From: JBNPEO01 sp050490315
Lineage (GTDB): Bacteria; Actinomycetota; Actinomycetes; Actinomycetales; Micrococcaceae
DNA: 64,000 bases
Reading direction: 5' to 3'
Assembly: GCF_050490315.1 (NCBI RefSeq)
Contig: NZ_JBNPEO010000009.1
Coordinates: 1-64,000 of the forward strand
Shown here: positions 1-9,210 of the stretch, in pieces
Layout: each line of letters starts with the position of its first letter
Numbering within the stretch: position 1 is the stretch's first letter
The notes under the pieces: model-generated
Databases searched by the model: none
What the model was told of the DNA's origin: nothing
The model's input: the letters and a program-made list of their open reading frames with translations, nothing else
Made by a program: the position numbers and the translations under genes

Positions 1-263
1 GAAACTTTTTTTAGGAATTCGTTCTCCCGTTCCACTTCACGTAACCGGATTTCCATCGCCTTGTACTTCGCTGCATCAACCGGGGTGTCCGGTGTTCGGG
101 CGCCGCCAGTCTCGCCTTCACGGTCGAGCCTGATCCAGCGTTTGAGAGCGGTCAGGGAAACGCCAAGCTCAACGGCTACCAGAGCTAATGGCCGGCCAGA
201 GGAACTAGCCAACGCAACAGCATCAGCCTTGAACTCATCAGAATAGGTGGGTCGAGAAGACAT
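1..263 (-). CDS. IS3-family transposase OrfA (partial, cut by window edge)
   Basis: The first 87 residues of a transposase OrfA are present. Transposases of this class bind the element ends through an N-terminal helix-turn-helix; the region from about residue 8 to 45 (SDEFKADAVAL, then GVSLTALKRWI) matches that domain. A charged leucine-zipper-like helix follows (RLREVERENEFLKK), which is the normal end of OrfA. ATG at 263 is preceded by AAAGGA on the minus strand. The reading frame ends outside the window over an A7 run, where IS3 elements shift frame to make the OrfAB fusion. Intact as far as visible; whether the element is active cannot be judged. Confidence 0.88.
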   Translation of the reverse strand, partial: MSSRPTYSDEFKADAVALASSSGRPLALVAVELGVSLTALKRWIRLDREGETGGARTPDTPVDAAKYKAMEIRLREVERENEFLKKV

Positions 264-309
264 GAGAACAATCCTTTCAAAGACTGTCTCAGATCAGTAG
301 TACACCTCA
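1..309 (-). mobile_element. IS3-family insertion sequence, 5' part only
   Basis: The element runs off the left edge of the window. Its terminus is placed at 309 because the minus strand from there starts TGAGGTGTAC, a TG-starting end as in IS3-type elements, and because the sequence from 310 onwards is continuous IS481 transposase coding sequence in the other orientation. The element carries orfA and a run of seven A on the minus strand (6-12), the usual site for programmed -1 frameshifting into orfB. Only one end is visible, so the inverted repeat and target duplication could not be compared. Confidence 0.8.
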
Positions 310-585
310 GCAACCCCAGCCCTGACAAAAGACCAGCCGCACTTCCGCGCCCGTATGGACCGAGTCGACGCATCAGGAACCGTCAGCCTGCGCTACGGAG
401 GTCACCTCCTTCACCTCGGCATCGGGCGAGCATACAAATACGACAAGGTCCGGTTGCTAGTACACGACACCGAAGTCATAGTCATCCATCACGACACAGC
501 AGAAATCATCGCCGAATACATCCTCGACGACACCAAGGACTACCAGGCAAAAAAGAAACACCCCGGTCCGAAGACCGAGGTGTAA
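310..585 (+). pseudogene. IS481-family transposase, C-terminal fragment
   Basis: The frame from 310 to the TAA at 583-585 reads ATPALTKDQPHFRAR, then MDRVDASGTVSLRYGG, then LGIGRAYK, and ends with a YQAKKKHPGPK-like tail. This is the C-terminal domain after the DDE core in IS481-family transposases, which typically reads DPHFRxRxDRVD...G.VTLRYAGKL.HIGIGR. The start of the frame coincides with the IS3 terminus, so the N-terminal and catalytic parts are displaced or lost. The ATG at 355 is internal and not a true start. The fragment has no catalytic triad and should be inactive. Confidence 0.82.
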
Positions 586-655
586 CTATATTCATCCCCA
601 CAAAAAGTGGGAACGATGTCCCGAGACATAGTGAGAACTATGACCCGAGACATCA
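310..655 (+). mobile_element. IS481-family element, 3' remnant
   Basis: This is the right-hand end of an IS481-type element split by the IS3 insertion at 309/310. It holds the transposase C-terminus and about 70 bp of terminal non-coding DNA. The end contains two copies of a short motif, TCCCGAGACAT (619-629) and ACCCGAGACAT (643-653), similar to the GATGTC-rich termini I associate with actinobacterial IS481 elements. The exact outer boundary is uncertain; it lies within about 10 bp of the tRNA-Leu gene that begins at 663. Confidence 0.65.
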
Positions 656-662
656 CAATTGT

Positions 663-742
663 GCCCGAGGTGGGATTCGAACCCACACACCTTTCGATAC
701 TGCATTTTGAGTGCAGCGCGTCTGCCGTTCCGCCACTCGGGC
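663..742 (-). tRNA. tRNA-Leu (anticodon CAA)
   Basis: The minus strand folds as a class II tRNA: acceptor GCCCGAG/CTCGGGC, anticodon stem CTGCA/TGCAG around loop CTCAAAA (anticodon CAA), an extended variable arm, and T arm GTGGG-TTCGAAT-CCCAC. No CCA is encoded. The gene ends a few bases from the IS481 remnant, so whatever originally lay downstream of it has been replaced by IS sequence. Confidence 0.93.
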
Positions 743-909
743 GCGGAAACACTAGAGTCAAGTAACCTTTTGGTTCCCTCCGCGACTCAGTGCGCGAAAC
801 TACTCTACATGCATATAGGCTAAAACCAACAATCGAGCATTGGCGGCAAGGGTGGCGTCATCGCGACTAAACTTTAAGCGTCCCACTACCCCGCTCTCGA
901 GGAGATCCT

Positions 910-1515
910 GTGTCAGAACAGACGGATTCAACCAGCCCCGCCCAGCCCGCGCGCCGCGTGGTGGTAGCCGAGGATGAAACACTTATCCGCTTGGATATTA
1001 TTGAGATTCTCCGCGGTGAGGGCTACGACGTCGTTGGCGAAGCCGACAATGGCGAAAAGGCTGTTCAGCTAGCCGAAGAACTCAAGCCGGATCTGGTCCT
1101 GATGGACGTCAAGATGCCGGTCATGGACGGCATCACCGCTGCGGAAAAGATCGTCAAAGCCCGCATTGCCCCGGTGGTTCTCCTCACTGCTTTCAGCCAG
1201 AAAGAACTTGTGGAGCGCGCACGGGACGCCGGCGCCATGGCCTACGTGGTGAAGCCGTTTACCCCGGCCGATCTCATCCCCGCGTTGGAAATCGCTCTTT
1301 CTCGCCACGAAGAGATCAAAGCCCTCGAAAATGAGGTCTCTGACCTGCAGGAACAGTTCGCCACTCGCAAGCTTGTAGAGCGCGCTAAGAGCCTTTTGAC
1401 CACCAAGATGGGCCTCACTGAGCCGGAAGCTTTCCGCTGGATCCAGAAGACCTCCATGGACCGCCGACTGAGCATGCGCGAAGTTGCCGAGACCATCATT
1501 AACCAGGTCAACTAG
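910..1515 (+). CDS. pdtaR: ANTAR-domain response regulator PdtaR
   Basis: A 201-residue two-component response regulator. The receiver domain occupies about residues 16-130, with acidic pair E21-D22, phosphoacceptor D66 in LMDVKMP, T93 and K115 of the KPF motif. The C-terminal helix pair (about 140-198) with LVERAKSLL...EAFRWIQKTSMDRRLSMREVA is the RNA-binding ANTAR domain. In Mycobacterium the homologue is phosphorylated by the histidine kinase PdtaS and acts on RNA by antitermination or sequestration; the kinase is not in this window. GTG at 910 is preceded by GAGGAGAT. A TAAACT hexamer at 868-873 may be the -10 box. A strong hairpin lies just after the stop. Confidence 0.93.
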   Translation: MSEQTDSTSPAQPARRVVVAEDETLIRLDIIEILRGEGYDVVGEADNGEKAVQLAEELKPDLVLMDVKMPVMDGITAAEKIVKARIAPVVLLTAFSQKELVERARDAGAMAYVVKPFTPADLIPALEIALSRHEEIKALENEVSDLQEQFATRKLVERAKSLLTTKMGLTEPEAFRWIQKTSMDRRLSMREVAETIINQVN

Positions 1516-1539
1516 TTCGCAACTAAATACTCAAAAAAT

Positions 1540-1573
1540 AAGGAAGGCTCCCACCTCGGTGGGAGCCTTCCTT
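1540..1573. terminator. Bidirectional intrinsic terminator between pdtaR and pyk
   Basis: A perfect 16-bp stem (AAGGAAGGCTCCCACC and its complement) with a two-base central gap sits between the convergent pdtaR and pyk genes. A-rich sequence on the left (CTCAAAAAATA) gives a T tract for minus-strand transcripts; the right side is weaker. It probably ends both transcripts. Confidence 0.88.
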
Positions 1574-1581
1574 ATGTGCAA

Positions 1582-3084
1582 CTAGATCTTGCCGTTGCTC
1601 TTTTTCTTCTTTTCAGGCCACGGGCCAAGCTTTTCCTTGTTAACCGGAACACCGTCAGACTTCTTGGTGTCTGCCAAGTCGCCCACACGGTGAACCTTCA
1701 AGGAGTTCGTGGAGCCAGCTTGTCCGGGAGGGGAACCGGCAGCGATAACCACCAGGTCACCATCTTCTACCAAGCCACTCTCGAGCAGGCTACGGTCCAC
1801 CTGCGCCGTCATGTCATCAGTGTGGTCCACCATCGGCACCAGTAACGGCGTAATGCCCCAAGTTAGTGCCAACTGGTTCCAGACCTGCTCCACAGGAGTG
1901 AAAGCGAAGACCTGCTTGATTGGACGCAAACGGGACAGACGACGCGCAGAATCACCGGACTGCGTGAAAGTACAGATGTACTTCGCGTCAATTTGGTCAG
2001 CGATTTCGACGGCGGCGCGAGTGATTGCTCCACCGCGAGTCTTGGGCTTGGTACCCAATGGGGGAACGCGCTCGAGGCCGTGCTCTTCAGTGGACTCAAT
2101 GATCCGAGCCATGGTCTTAACGGTCTCGATGGGGTACTTACCAACACTGGTTTCGCCCGAAAGCATGACAGCGTCAGCACCATCCAGAACGGCGTTCGCG
2201 CAGTCAGATGCTTCAGCGCGAGTAGGACGCGGGTTATCGATCATGGACTCAAGAACCTGAGTTGCCACAATAACCGGCTTGGCCCAGCGGCGAGCCAATT
2301 CAACGGCGCGCTTCTGAACGATCGGTACCTCTTCAAGCGGCAGCTCCACACCGAGGTCACCACGAGCCACCATGATCGCGTCAAACGCATCAATGATCTC
2401 AGACAACTGCTCAACGGCCTGCGGCTTCTCGATCTTGGCGATCACCGGCACACGGCGGCCCTCTTCGTCCATGATTTCGTGAACGCGGACAATGTCCGAG
2501 GCATCACGGACGAAGGACAAAGCCACCATGTCAACGCCACGCTGCATAGCCCAGCGCAGGTCGGTCTCGTCTTTTTCACTCAGTGCAGGTACGTTGACCG
2601 CAACTCCAGGCAAGTTGATGCCCTTGTTGTTGGACACAACACCACCAACAGTTACCTCTGCGACTACCTTGACGGCGTCCACCTCAATGGCACGCAAGGC
2701 GACTTTACCGTCGTCGATCAGCAGGGCGTCACCAACCTTGACGTCCTCGGTCAGGCTCTTGAGGGTGGTGGAGCAAATGTCCTTGGTACCTGGAACATCC
2801 TCGGTGGTGATGGTGAAGATGTCACCCACGGCAAGGGCATGAGGACCATCAACAAAGCGGCCAAGACGAATCTTGGGGCCCTGGAGGTCAGCCATGATCG
2901 CAACAGCCTTACCCAATTGGGCGGATGCCTTGCGAACGTTCTCGTAGGTGTTGTCATGTACTCCATGGTCACCATGGCTCATGTTCATGCGGGCCACATC
3001 TACGCCGGCTTCCAACACGGCAAGCGTGTTTTCAAAGCTGGCGATGGCCGGGCCGAAAGTGGCCACAATTTTTGCGCGTCTCAT
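1582..3084 (-). CDS. pyk: Pyruvate kinase
   Basis: Pyruvate kinase transfers phosphate from phosphoenolpyruvate to ADP, the last step of glycolysis, in the cytosol. The 500-residue protein starts MRRAKIVATFGPA, carries the substrate and metal binding segment IAKIEKPQAVE followed by IMVARGDLGVELP around residues 215-245, then VIVATQVLESMI, and the DGADAVMLSGETSVGKYP element. The C-terminal domain ends with a lysine-rich tail. Length and domain order are normal for actinobacterial type I enzymes. It is read from its own ATG after GGGTAGG, downstream of gltD on the same strand with a 59-bp gap. Confidence 0.97.
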   Translation of the reverse strand: MRRAKIVATFGPAIASFENTLAVLEAGVDVARMNMSHGDHGVHDNTYENVRKASAQLGKAVAIMADLQGPKIRLGRFVDGPHALAVGDIFTITTEDVPGTKDICSTTLKSLTEDVKVGDALLIDDGKVALRAIEVDAVKVVAEVTVGGVVSNNKGINLPGVAVNVPALSEKDETDLRWAMQRGVDMVALSFVRDASDIVRVHEIMDEEGRRVPVIAKIEKPQAVEQLSEIIDAFDAIMVARGDLGVELPLEEVPIVQKRAVELARRWAKPVIVATQVLESMIDNPRPTRAEASDCANAVLDGADAVMLSGETSVGKYPIETVKTMARIIESTEEHGLERVPPLGTKPKTRGGAITRAAVEIADQIDAKYICTFTQSGDSARRLSRLRPIKQVFAFTPVEQVWNQLALTWGITPLLVPMVDHTDDMTAQVDRSLLESGLVEDGDLVVIAAGSPPGQAGSTNSLKVHRVGDLADTKKSDGVPVNKEKLGPWPEKKKKSNGKI

Positions 3085-3143
3085 ATACCTACCCTAGTTC
3101 TTACAACTACTCATTAGATTTCTAACGTCTGAATTTCTGGCGA

Positions 3144-4601
3144 CTAAAGAACGGAGATCGCCTTATCGGTGGGTGCCACCGGTGCCGGAAGGATGGTACT
3201 ACCCATCAAGAATTGATCAACGGCTGCAGCGGCGGCCCGGCCCTCGGCTATGGCCCAGACAATCAGGGACTGTCCGCGGCCAGCATCGCCGGCCACAAAA
3301 ATGCCTTCAGTGTTGGTCATGTAGTAGCCATCGCGTGCCACGTTGCCGCGGCCATCGAATTCTGCTTTTACCTGTTCCTGGATGCCAGCTGGCTCAGCGC
3401 CGGTGAAACCCAGTGCCAAGAAAACCAGGTCAGCAGGGATCACACGCTCCGTACCGGCCTTGGGCAGTCGCTTGCCGTCTACAAATTCTGTCTCGGCAAC
3501 TTTCACGCCGGTCAGTTTGCCGTCTTGACCCACAAATTCAACGGTGGACGCCAAGTAGCTGCGCTCACCGCCTTCTTCATGGGCGCTAGCAACTTCAAAC
3601 AGCGTGGGGAAGGTTGGCCATGGCTGGTGAGCTGCACGCTCTTCCGGCGGCTGCTGACCAATAGCCAATGTAGTCACTGATGCCGCTTGGTGGCGGTGGG
3701 CGGTACCCAAGCAGTCAGCCCCAGTATCGCCACCGCCCAAGATCACTACGTGCTTGTCCTTGGCGTGAATCTGAGATTCCAGGGACTCCCCTGCCACCGC
3801 GCGGTTGGAGGGAACCAAGTAATCCATGGCGAAGTGAACGCCGTCCAGTTCGCGGCCGGGAATCGGCAAATCGCGCGGCACGGTGGCGCCGGTGCAAATA
3901 ACGACGGCGTCATAGCGGCGTCGCAATTGTTCCCAGCTAACGTCGGTGCCCACCGAAACTCCGGTACGGAAGCGGGTCCCCTCCGCCTTCATCTGCTCGA
4001 GACGACGGTCCAGGTGTTCTTTTTCCATCTTGAAGTCGGGGATGCCGTAGCGGAGCAAGCCACCGATCTTGTCGTCACGTTCGTAGACGGCAACGGTGTG
4101 CCCCACGCGGGTGAGCTGCTGGGCAGCAGCCAAACCTGCGGGGCCAGAGCCAACCACAGCCACTGTTTTGCCGGTCAAACGGGTAGGTGGCAAAGGCTCA
4201 ACCCAACCGTTTTCGAAAGCTTCATCAATGATAGAAACCTCTACCTGCTTGATGGTTACGGCTGGCTGGTTGATGCCCAAGACACATGAGGACTCGCACG
4301 GTGCCGGGCACAAACGTCCCGTGAACTCCGGGAAGTTGTTGGTGGCGTGCAAACGCTCAATTGCTTCCTGACCCTGGCCACGCCACGTAAGGTCATTCCA
4401 CTCCGGAATGAGGTTACCTAGCGGGCATCCCTGGTGGCAGAACGGCACACCACAGTCCATGCACCGCCCGGCTTGGGCCTTGAGGACACCCTTTTCCTGA
4501 GCCTCGTACACTTCTTTCCAGTCCATAATACGAACCGGAACGGGGCGGCGGGGCTGCGTCTCGCGCTGGCGTACTTTCAAAAATCCGCGTGGATCAGCCA
4601 C
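3144..4601 (-). CDS. gltD: Glutamate synthase (NADPH) small subunit
   Basis: The beta subunit of GOGAT supplies electrons from NADPH to the large subunit. The 485-residue protein has the N-terminal cysteine set C47, C50, C55, C59 for iron-sulfur binding, an FAD-binding GSGPAGLAAAQ loop near residue 150, and an NADPH-binding GGGDTGADCLGTA segment near residue 290. A final GDAGRGQSLIVWAIAEGR motif is the flavin-contacting end of this oxidoreductase fold. It starts with GTG at 4601, overlapping the gltB stop codon by 8 bases, so it is very probably translationally coupled to gltB. Confidence 0.97.
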   Translation of the reverse strand: MADPRGFLKVRQRETQPRRPVPVRIMDWKEVYEAQEKGVLKAQAGRCMDCGVPFCHQGCPLGNLIPEWNDLTWRGQGQEAIERLHATNNFPEFTGRLCPAPCESSCVLGINQPAVTIKQVEVSIIDEAFENGWVEPLPPTRLTGKTVAVVGSGPAGLAAAQQLTRVGHTVAVYERDDKIGGLLRYGIPDFKMEKEHLDRRLEQMKAEGTRFRTGVSVGTDVSWEQLRRRYDAVVICTGATVPRDLPIPGRELDGVHFAMDYLVPSNRAVAGESLESQIHAKDKHVVILGGGDTGADCLGTAHRHQAASVTTLAIGQQPPEERAAHQPWPTFPTLFEVASAHEEGGERSYLASTVEFVGQDGKLTGVKVAETEFVDGKRLPKAGTERVIPADLVFLALGFTGAEPAGIQEQVKAEFDGRGNVARDGYYMTNTEGIFVAGDAGRGQSLIVWAIAEGRAAAAAVDQFLMGSTILPAPVAPTDKAISVL

Positions 4602-7600
4602 CGGTTACCTCCATGATTCGAGACCAGACTTCTTCGCCATCGGGGTCAAGGCCCTCTTCGATAGCATCTAGGCGTGTCTGCAGCACTGCTGCGTAATCGC
4701 GCGGGAGCACCTTAGTGATACGCGCTGCTGTGTCGTCAAAGTTCTCGAGTAAACGAGTACCGTGAAGCGATTCTGTTTCCTCAACGTGCTTCTGCAGGAG
4801 ACCGTGAACAATGTCCCGATCCTCAGCATCAAGCGGCATGAGTTTCAGTTCGCCAGATTCCACAGCTTCTTTGTTGACCCGTTCAGGACGCAAGTCCAAA
4901 ACGTAGGCCGTTCCACCGGACATACCAGCGCCGAAGTTGCGGCCTGTGCGTCCTAGGATCAGCGCTTGTCCACCGGTCATGTACTCACAACCGTGATCGC
5001 CAATACCTTCAACCACTGCTGTGGCGCCTGAGTTGCGGACCATAAAGCGTTCGCCCACTTGGCCGCGCAAGAAAATCTCTCCGCTGGTGGCACCGTAACC
5101 GATCACGTTGCCGGCAATCACGTTGCGTTCGGCGGCGAAAACGTTTGTGCGGTCCGGACGGACAATAATACGTCCGCCGGAAAGGCCCTTACCCACGTAG
5201 TCATTTGAATCGCCAAAGAGCCGCAAGGTAATACCGGCTGGCAAGAAAGCACCCAATGACTGCCCGGCAGTACCGGTGAGCGTGACATCAATGGTGTCCG
5301 TGGCAAGCGTTTCAACACCAAACTTCTTGGTTACCTCATGGCCAAGCATGGTGCCCACAGACCGGTCCGTGTTGATGACCTCAAGGGAGATCTTCACCGG
5401 GCTGCGATCCGTAAGCGCCTCTGCGGACATGGTGATCAGTTGCTGGTCAAAGTGCTTATCCAACTCGTGGTTCTGAGTGGTGAGATTGCGCAAAGGAGCG
5501 TCATCGTCAAATTCCAGACCGTGCAGGATCGGATCCAGGTCAAGACCCTCGGCCTTCCAGTGGTTGATCGCATCCCGAGTGTCCAACACCTCAGAGTGGC
5601 CAATGGCCTCTTCCAAGCTGCGGAAACCAAGCTCTGCCAGGATTTCGCGAACTTCTTCAGCCAAGAATTCGAAGAAGTTGATCACAAACTCGGGCTTGCC
5701 ACTGAAACGTGCACGCAGCTCAGGGTTCTGTGTTGCCACGCCCACCGGGCAAGTATCCAAGTGGCAAACACGCATCATGATGCAGCCCGAAACCACCAGC
5801 GGGGCCGTAGCAAAACCAAATTCTTCGCCACCCAGGAGCGCGGCAATGACCACGTCCCGGCCAGTCTTGAGCTGACCATCAACCTGAACCACAACACGGT
5901 CACGGAGCCCGTTGAGCATCAGTGTCTGCTGAGTCTCTGCCAAGCCCAACTCCCACGGAACACCAGCGTGCTTGAGCGAGTTCAGCGGCGAGGCGCCGGT
6001 ACCGCCGTCGTGCCCTGAAACAAGTACGACGTCGGCCTTAGCCTTTGTCACACCGGCGGCCACTGTGCCAATACCCACCTCAGAGACGAGCTTGACGTGA
6101 ACACGAGCCGAGGGGTTAGCGCGCTTGGCATCGTAGATGAGCTGCGCGAGGTCCTCGATCGAGTAAATGTCGTGGTGCGGGGGCGGCGAAATGAGCCCAA
6201 CACCCGGCGTTGAGTGACGCGTGCGGGCCACCCACGGGTAAACCTTCTGGGCCATCAACTGGCCACCCTCGCCAGGCTTTGCGCCCTGGGCCATCTTGAT
6301 CTGAATGTCTTGGGCGTTCGTCAGGTACAAACTCGTGACACCAAAACGGCCAGAGGCAATCTGCTTGATCGCCGAACGGCGCTCGGGATCCAAAAGACGC
6401 TCAACGTCTTCGCCACCTTCACCCGTGTTGGACTTACCGCCCAAACGGTTCATGGCAATAGCAAGCGTCTCGTGAGCCTCTTGAGAAATGGAACCGTAGC
6501 TCATGGCACCGGTAGAGAAGCGCTTCACAATCGAAGAAACCGGCTCCACCTCTTCCAGCGGAACTGGCGGGCGGACTCCGTTCTTGAACTTGAGCAACCC
6601 ACGCAAGGTCATCAAGTTGGTTGACTGATCGTCAACACCGTTGGTGTACGCCTTGAAAATGTCGTAGCGGCGTTCGCGTGTTGCATGCTGTAAACGGAAA
6701 ACCGTCTCAGGGTTGAACAAGTGTGGTTCGCCGTCGCGGCGCCACTGGTACTCGCCTCCACCCACCAGCGGGCTGTGCGGCTTCTCGATGCCCTCTTCCG
6801 GGTAGGCGAAGCCGTGGCGAGCGGAAACTTCTGCCGCGATCACGTCCAAGCCAACGCCGCCGAGCTGCGAACGAGTTCCAGAGAAGTATTCATCCACAAG
6901 CTCTTGAGACAATCCAAGTGCTTCGAAGGTTTGCGCACCACAGTATGAACCCACGGTGGAGATGCCCATCTTGGACATAATCTTCAAGACGCCCTTGCCC
7001 AGACCCTTGATGAGGTTGTAAACGCCAGCTTCAGGCGTAACCCCCACAACATCGCCGGAGCGGATGAGCTCTTCAACGGTTTCCATGGCCAAATACGGGT
7101 TCACTGCCGAGGCTCCGTAGCCCACCAGAACTGCAACGTGGTGGACTTCGCGCACATCGCCAGCTTCTACCAACAGCGCTGTTTTGGTGCGGTTGGCACT
7201 ACGCAGCAAGTGGTGGTGAACCGCGCTGAGAAGCAGCAAGGAAGGAATCGGCGCCCACTGGGCGTTCGAGTCGCGGTCAGAAAGGACCACATATTGAACA
7301 CCACGGTTGATGGCACCGGAAACCTGCTCACAAATTTCGGTCAAACGGGCCCGCAGTGCTGCTTCGCCGCCTTCGGGGCGATACAAGCCGCGCACCTTGA
7401 TGGCTACGCGATCGCCGTCGGCGTTTTCCAAGTTTGCAATCTTAGCCAGCTGATCGTTATTGATCACCGGGAACGGCAGCGAGATTTGCGGCTGACGGAC
7501 CTGTGAGGTGTCCAGCAAGTTACCGTTGGGACCAACAGCGCAACGCAGCGAGGTAACCAGTTCCTCGCGGATAGCATCCAGCGGCGGGTTAGTGACCTGC

Positions 7601-9210
7601 GCGAAGGACTGAACAAAGTAGTCGAACAGCAAGCGAGGACGCTTGGAGAGCACAGCTACCGGAGTGTCCGATCCCATGGCACCGAGTGGCTCAGCACCCT
7701 TGCTTGCCATGGGGCCCAAAAGGATCTTGAGTTCTTCAGTGGTGTAGCCAAAGGTGCGCTGGCGAATGTTGACCGAGGCGCGGGTGTGAACCACGTGCTC
7801 ACGCTCAGGCAGATCCTCGAGGTTGATCAGGTTGTCCTTGACCCAGTCAGCCCACGGGTTCGCTGCAGCGATCTCCGCTTTAACCTCTTCGTCAGCAATG
7901 ATGCGTCCGGCTTCGGTGTCCACCAAGAACATCTTCCCCGGCGAAACACGGCCCTTTTTGACCACGTTGGACGGCTCAATATCAAGCACACCAACTTCTG
8001 AGGCGAAGACGATCAGACCCTCTTCGGTGATCCAGTAACGTCCCGGACGCAGGCCATTGCGGTCCAAAGTTGCGCCAACCAAATTACCGTCGGTAAAGGA
8101 TACTGCTGCAGGGCCGTCCCACGGCTCCATCAACATGGAGTGGTACTCGTAGAACGCACGGCGAGCCGGATCCATCGTGGCGTGGTTTTCCCAGGCCTCG
8201 GGGATCATCATCATGATCGAGTGAGTGATGGGGCGGCCGGAGAGCCACAAGAGCTCAGCTACCTCGTCAAAGGAGGCTGAGTCAGAAGCGCCCGGGGTGC
8301 AGATGGGGTACAACTCTTCAGGCGAATCACCCAAAAGCGGGCTCTGCAACTGGGATTGGCGTGCACGCATCCAGTTACGGTTTCCCTTGACCGTGTTGAT
8401 TTCACCGTTGTGGGCAATGGTGCGGAACGGCTGAGCCAGCGGCCATGACGGGAACGTGTTGGTGGAGAATCGGGAGTGAACAATAGCCAGTTTGGTCTTA
8501 AACCGCTGGTCTGAAAGGTCAGGGTAGAACGGTTCCAGCTGAGCTGTGGTCAGCATTCCCTTGTAGACAATCGTCCGTGAGGACAGCGACGGGAAGTACA
8601 CACCGAACTTGTTTTGGGCACGCTTGCGGATACGCCAAGCACGAGAATCGAGCTCGTTGCGGTCCAGCACTTCGCCGTTTTCGGTAGCGAAGAACGGCTG
8701 CGAGAAGTAGGGCATACATGCTCGTGCCATGGCACCTACAAGATCGGCCACAATCGGCACTTCACGCCAACCAAGAACCTTAAGCCCTTCGTCTTCAGCG
8801 AGAGCTTCAATGCCAGCTTTGGCCGTCTCAGCTTCGCGATCCACCGCAGGCAAAAACGCTGTACCTACGGCGTATTGTCCGGCTGGCGGCAAATCGAAGT
8901 CGGTGACCGCGCGGAAGAACTCGTCAGGGACCTGCATCAGGAGGCCGGCCCCGTCGCCGGTACCTTCGTCTGCACCCACAGCGCCGCGGTGCTCGAGGTT
9001 GCGTAGCGCAGTCAGGGCCTTGGCCACAATGTCATAGCCTGGCTCGCCGCGCAGGGTGGCAATAATGGCCAAACCACATGCGTCACGCTCTTGGTCAGGA
9101 CTGTAGAGTCCCTGAGCTGCAGGCATATTAGCGAAACGCTTGAACGGGGACTCAACGCCACTGGGGGCCGTTGGTGTGCTCCCGTTAGGGATTTGAAGCT
9201 CTCGAGTCAT
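4594..9210 (-). CDS. gltB: Glutamate synthase large subunit
   Basis: The alpha subunit of GOGAT hydrolyses glutamine and uses the ammonia to convert 2-oxoglutarate to glutamate. At 1538 residues it is full length. Domains in order are a class II glutamine amidotransferase whose nucleophile is C45 (after propeptide removal), a central domain, an FMN-binding synthase barrel with AKPGEGGQL and SPPPHHDIYS, a 3Fe-4S cysteine cluster in CIMMRVCHLDTCPVGVATQ, and a C-terminal GXGXG beta-helix with repeated glycine-rich turns. ATG at 9210 follows AGGAGGAAGGACG. A 226-bp intergenic stretch upstream, after lgt, should hold its promoter, although I could not fix clear -35 and -10 boxes there. Confidence 0.97.
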   Translation of the reverse strand: MTRELQIPNGSTPTAPSGVESPFKRFANMPAAQGLYSPDQERDACGLAIIATLRGEPGYDIVAKALTALRNLEHRGAVGADEGTGDGAGLLMQVPDEFFRAVTDFDLPPAGQYAVGTAFLPAVDREAETAKAGIEALAEDEGLKVLGWREVPIVADLVGAMARACMPYFSQPFFATENGEVLDRNELDSRAWRIRKRAQNKFGVYFPSLSSRTIVYKGMLTTAQLEPFYPDLSDQRFKTKLAIVHSRFSTNTFPSWPLAQPFRTIAHNGEINTVKGNRNWMRARQSQLQSPLLGDSPEELYPICTPGASDSASFDEVAELLWLSGRPITHSIMMMIPEAWENHATMDPARRAFYEYHSMLMEPWDGPAAVSFTDGNLVGATLDRNGLRPGRYWITEEGLIVFASEVGVLDIEPSNVVKKGRVSPGKMFLVDTEAGRIIADEEVKAEIAAANPWADWVKDNLINLEDLPEREHVVHTRASVNIRQRTFGYTTEELKILLGPMASKGAEPLGAMGSDTPVAVLSKRPRLLFDYFVQSFAQVTNPPLDAIREELVTSLRCAVGPNGNLLDTSQVRQPQISLPFPVINNDQLAKIANLENADGDRVAIKVRGLYRPEGGEAALRARLTEICEQVSGAINRGVQYVVLSDRDSNAQWAPIPSLLLLSAVHHHLLRSANRTKTALLVEAGDVREVHHVAVLVGYGASAVNPYLAMETVEELIRSGDVVGVTPEAGVYNLIKGLGKGVLKIMSKMGISTVGSYCGAQTFEALGLSQELVDEYFSGTRSQLGGVGLDVIAAEVSARHGFAYPEEGIEKPHSPLVGGGEYQWRRDGEPHLFNPETVFRLQHATRERRYDIFKAYTNGVDDQSTNLMTLRGLLKFKNGVRPPVPLEEVEPVSSIVKRFSTGAMSYGSISQEAHETLAIAMNRLGGKSNTGEGGEDVERLLDPERRSAIKQIASGRFGVTSLYLTNAQDIQIKMAQGAKPGEGGQLMAQKVYPWVARTRHSTPGVGLISPPPHHDIYSIEDLAQLIYDAKRANPSARVHVKLVSEVGIGTVAAGVTKAKADVVLVSGHDGGTGASPLNSLKHAGVPWELGLAETQQTLMLNGLRDRVVVQVDGQLKTGRDVVIAALLGGEEFGFATAPLVVSGCIMMRVCHLDTCPVGVATQNPELRARFSGKPEFVINFFEFLAEEVREILAELGFRSLEEAIGHSEVLDTRDAINHWKAEGLDLDPILHGLEFDDDAPLRNLTTQNHELDKHFDQQLITMSAEALTDRSPVKISLEVINTDRSVGTMLGHEVTKKFGVETLATDTIDVTLTGTAGQSLGAFLPAGITLRLFGDSNDYVGKGLSGGRIIVRPDRTNVFAAERNVIAGNVIGYGATSGEIFLRGQVGERFMVRNSGATAVVEGIGDHGCEYMTGGQALILGRTGRNFGAGMSGGTAYVLDLRPERVNKEAVESGELKLMPLDAEDRDIVHGLLQKHVEETESLHGTRLLENFDDTAARITKVLPRDYAAVLQTRLDAIEEGLDPDGEEVWSRIMEVTGG

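Noticed and set aside
1993..3117. 374-codon plus-strand open frame
   Set aside because: It is antisense to pyk, whose minus-strand protein has all pyruvate kinase motifs; the plus-strand product has no recognisable domain and reflects codon bias.
5338..6018. 226-codon plus-strand open frame
   Set aside because: Antisense to gltB; no domain, no ribosome site, and gltB is continuous and full length here.
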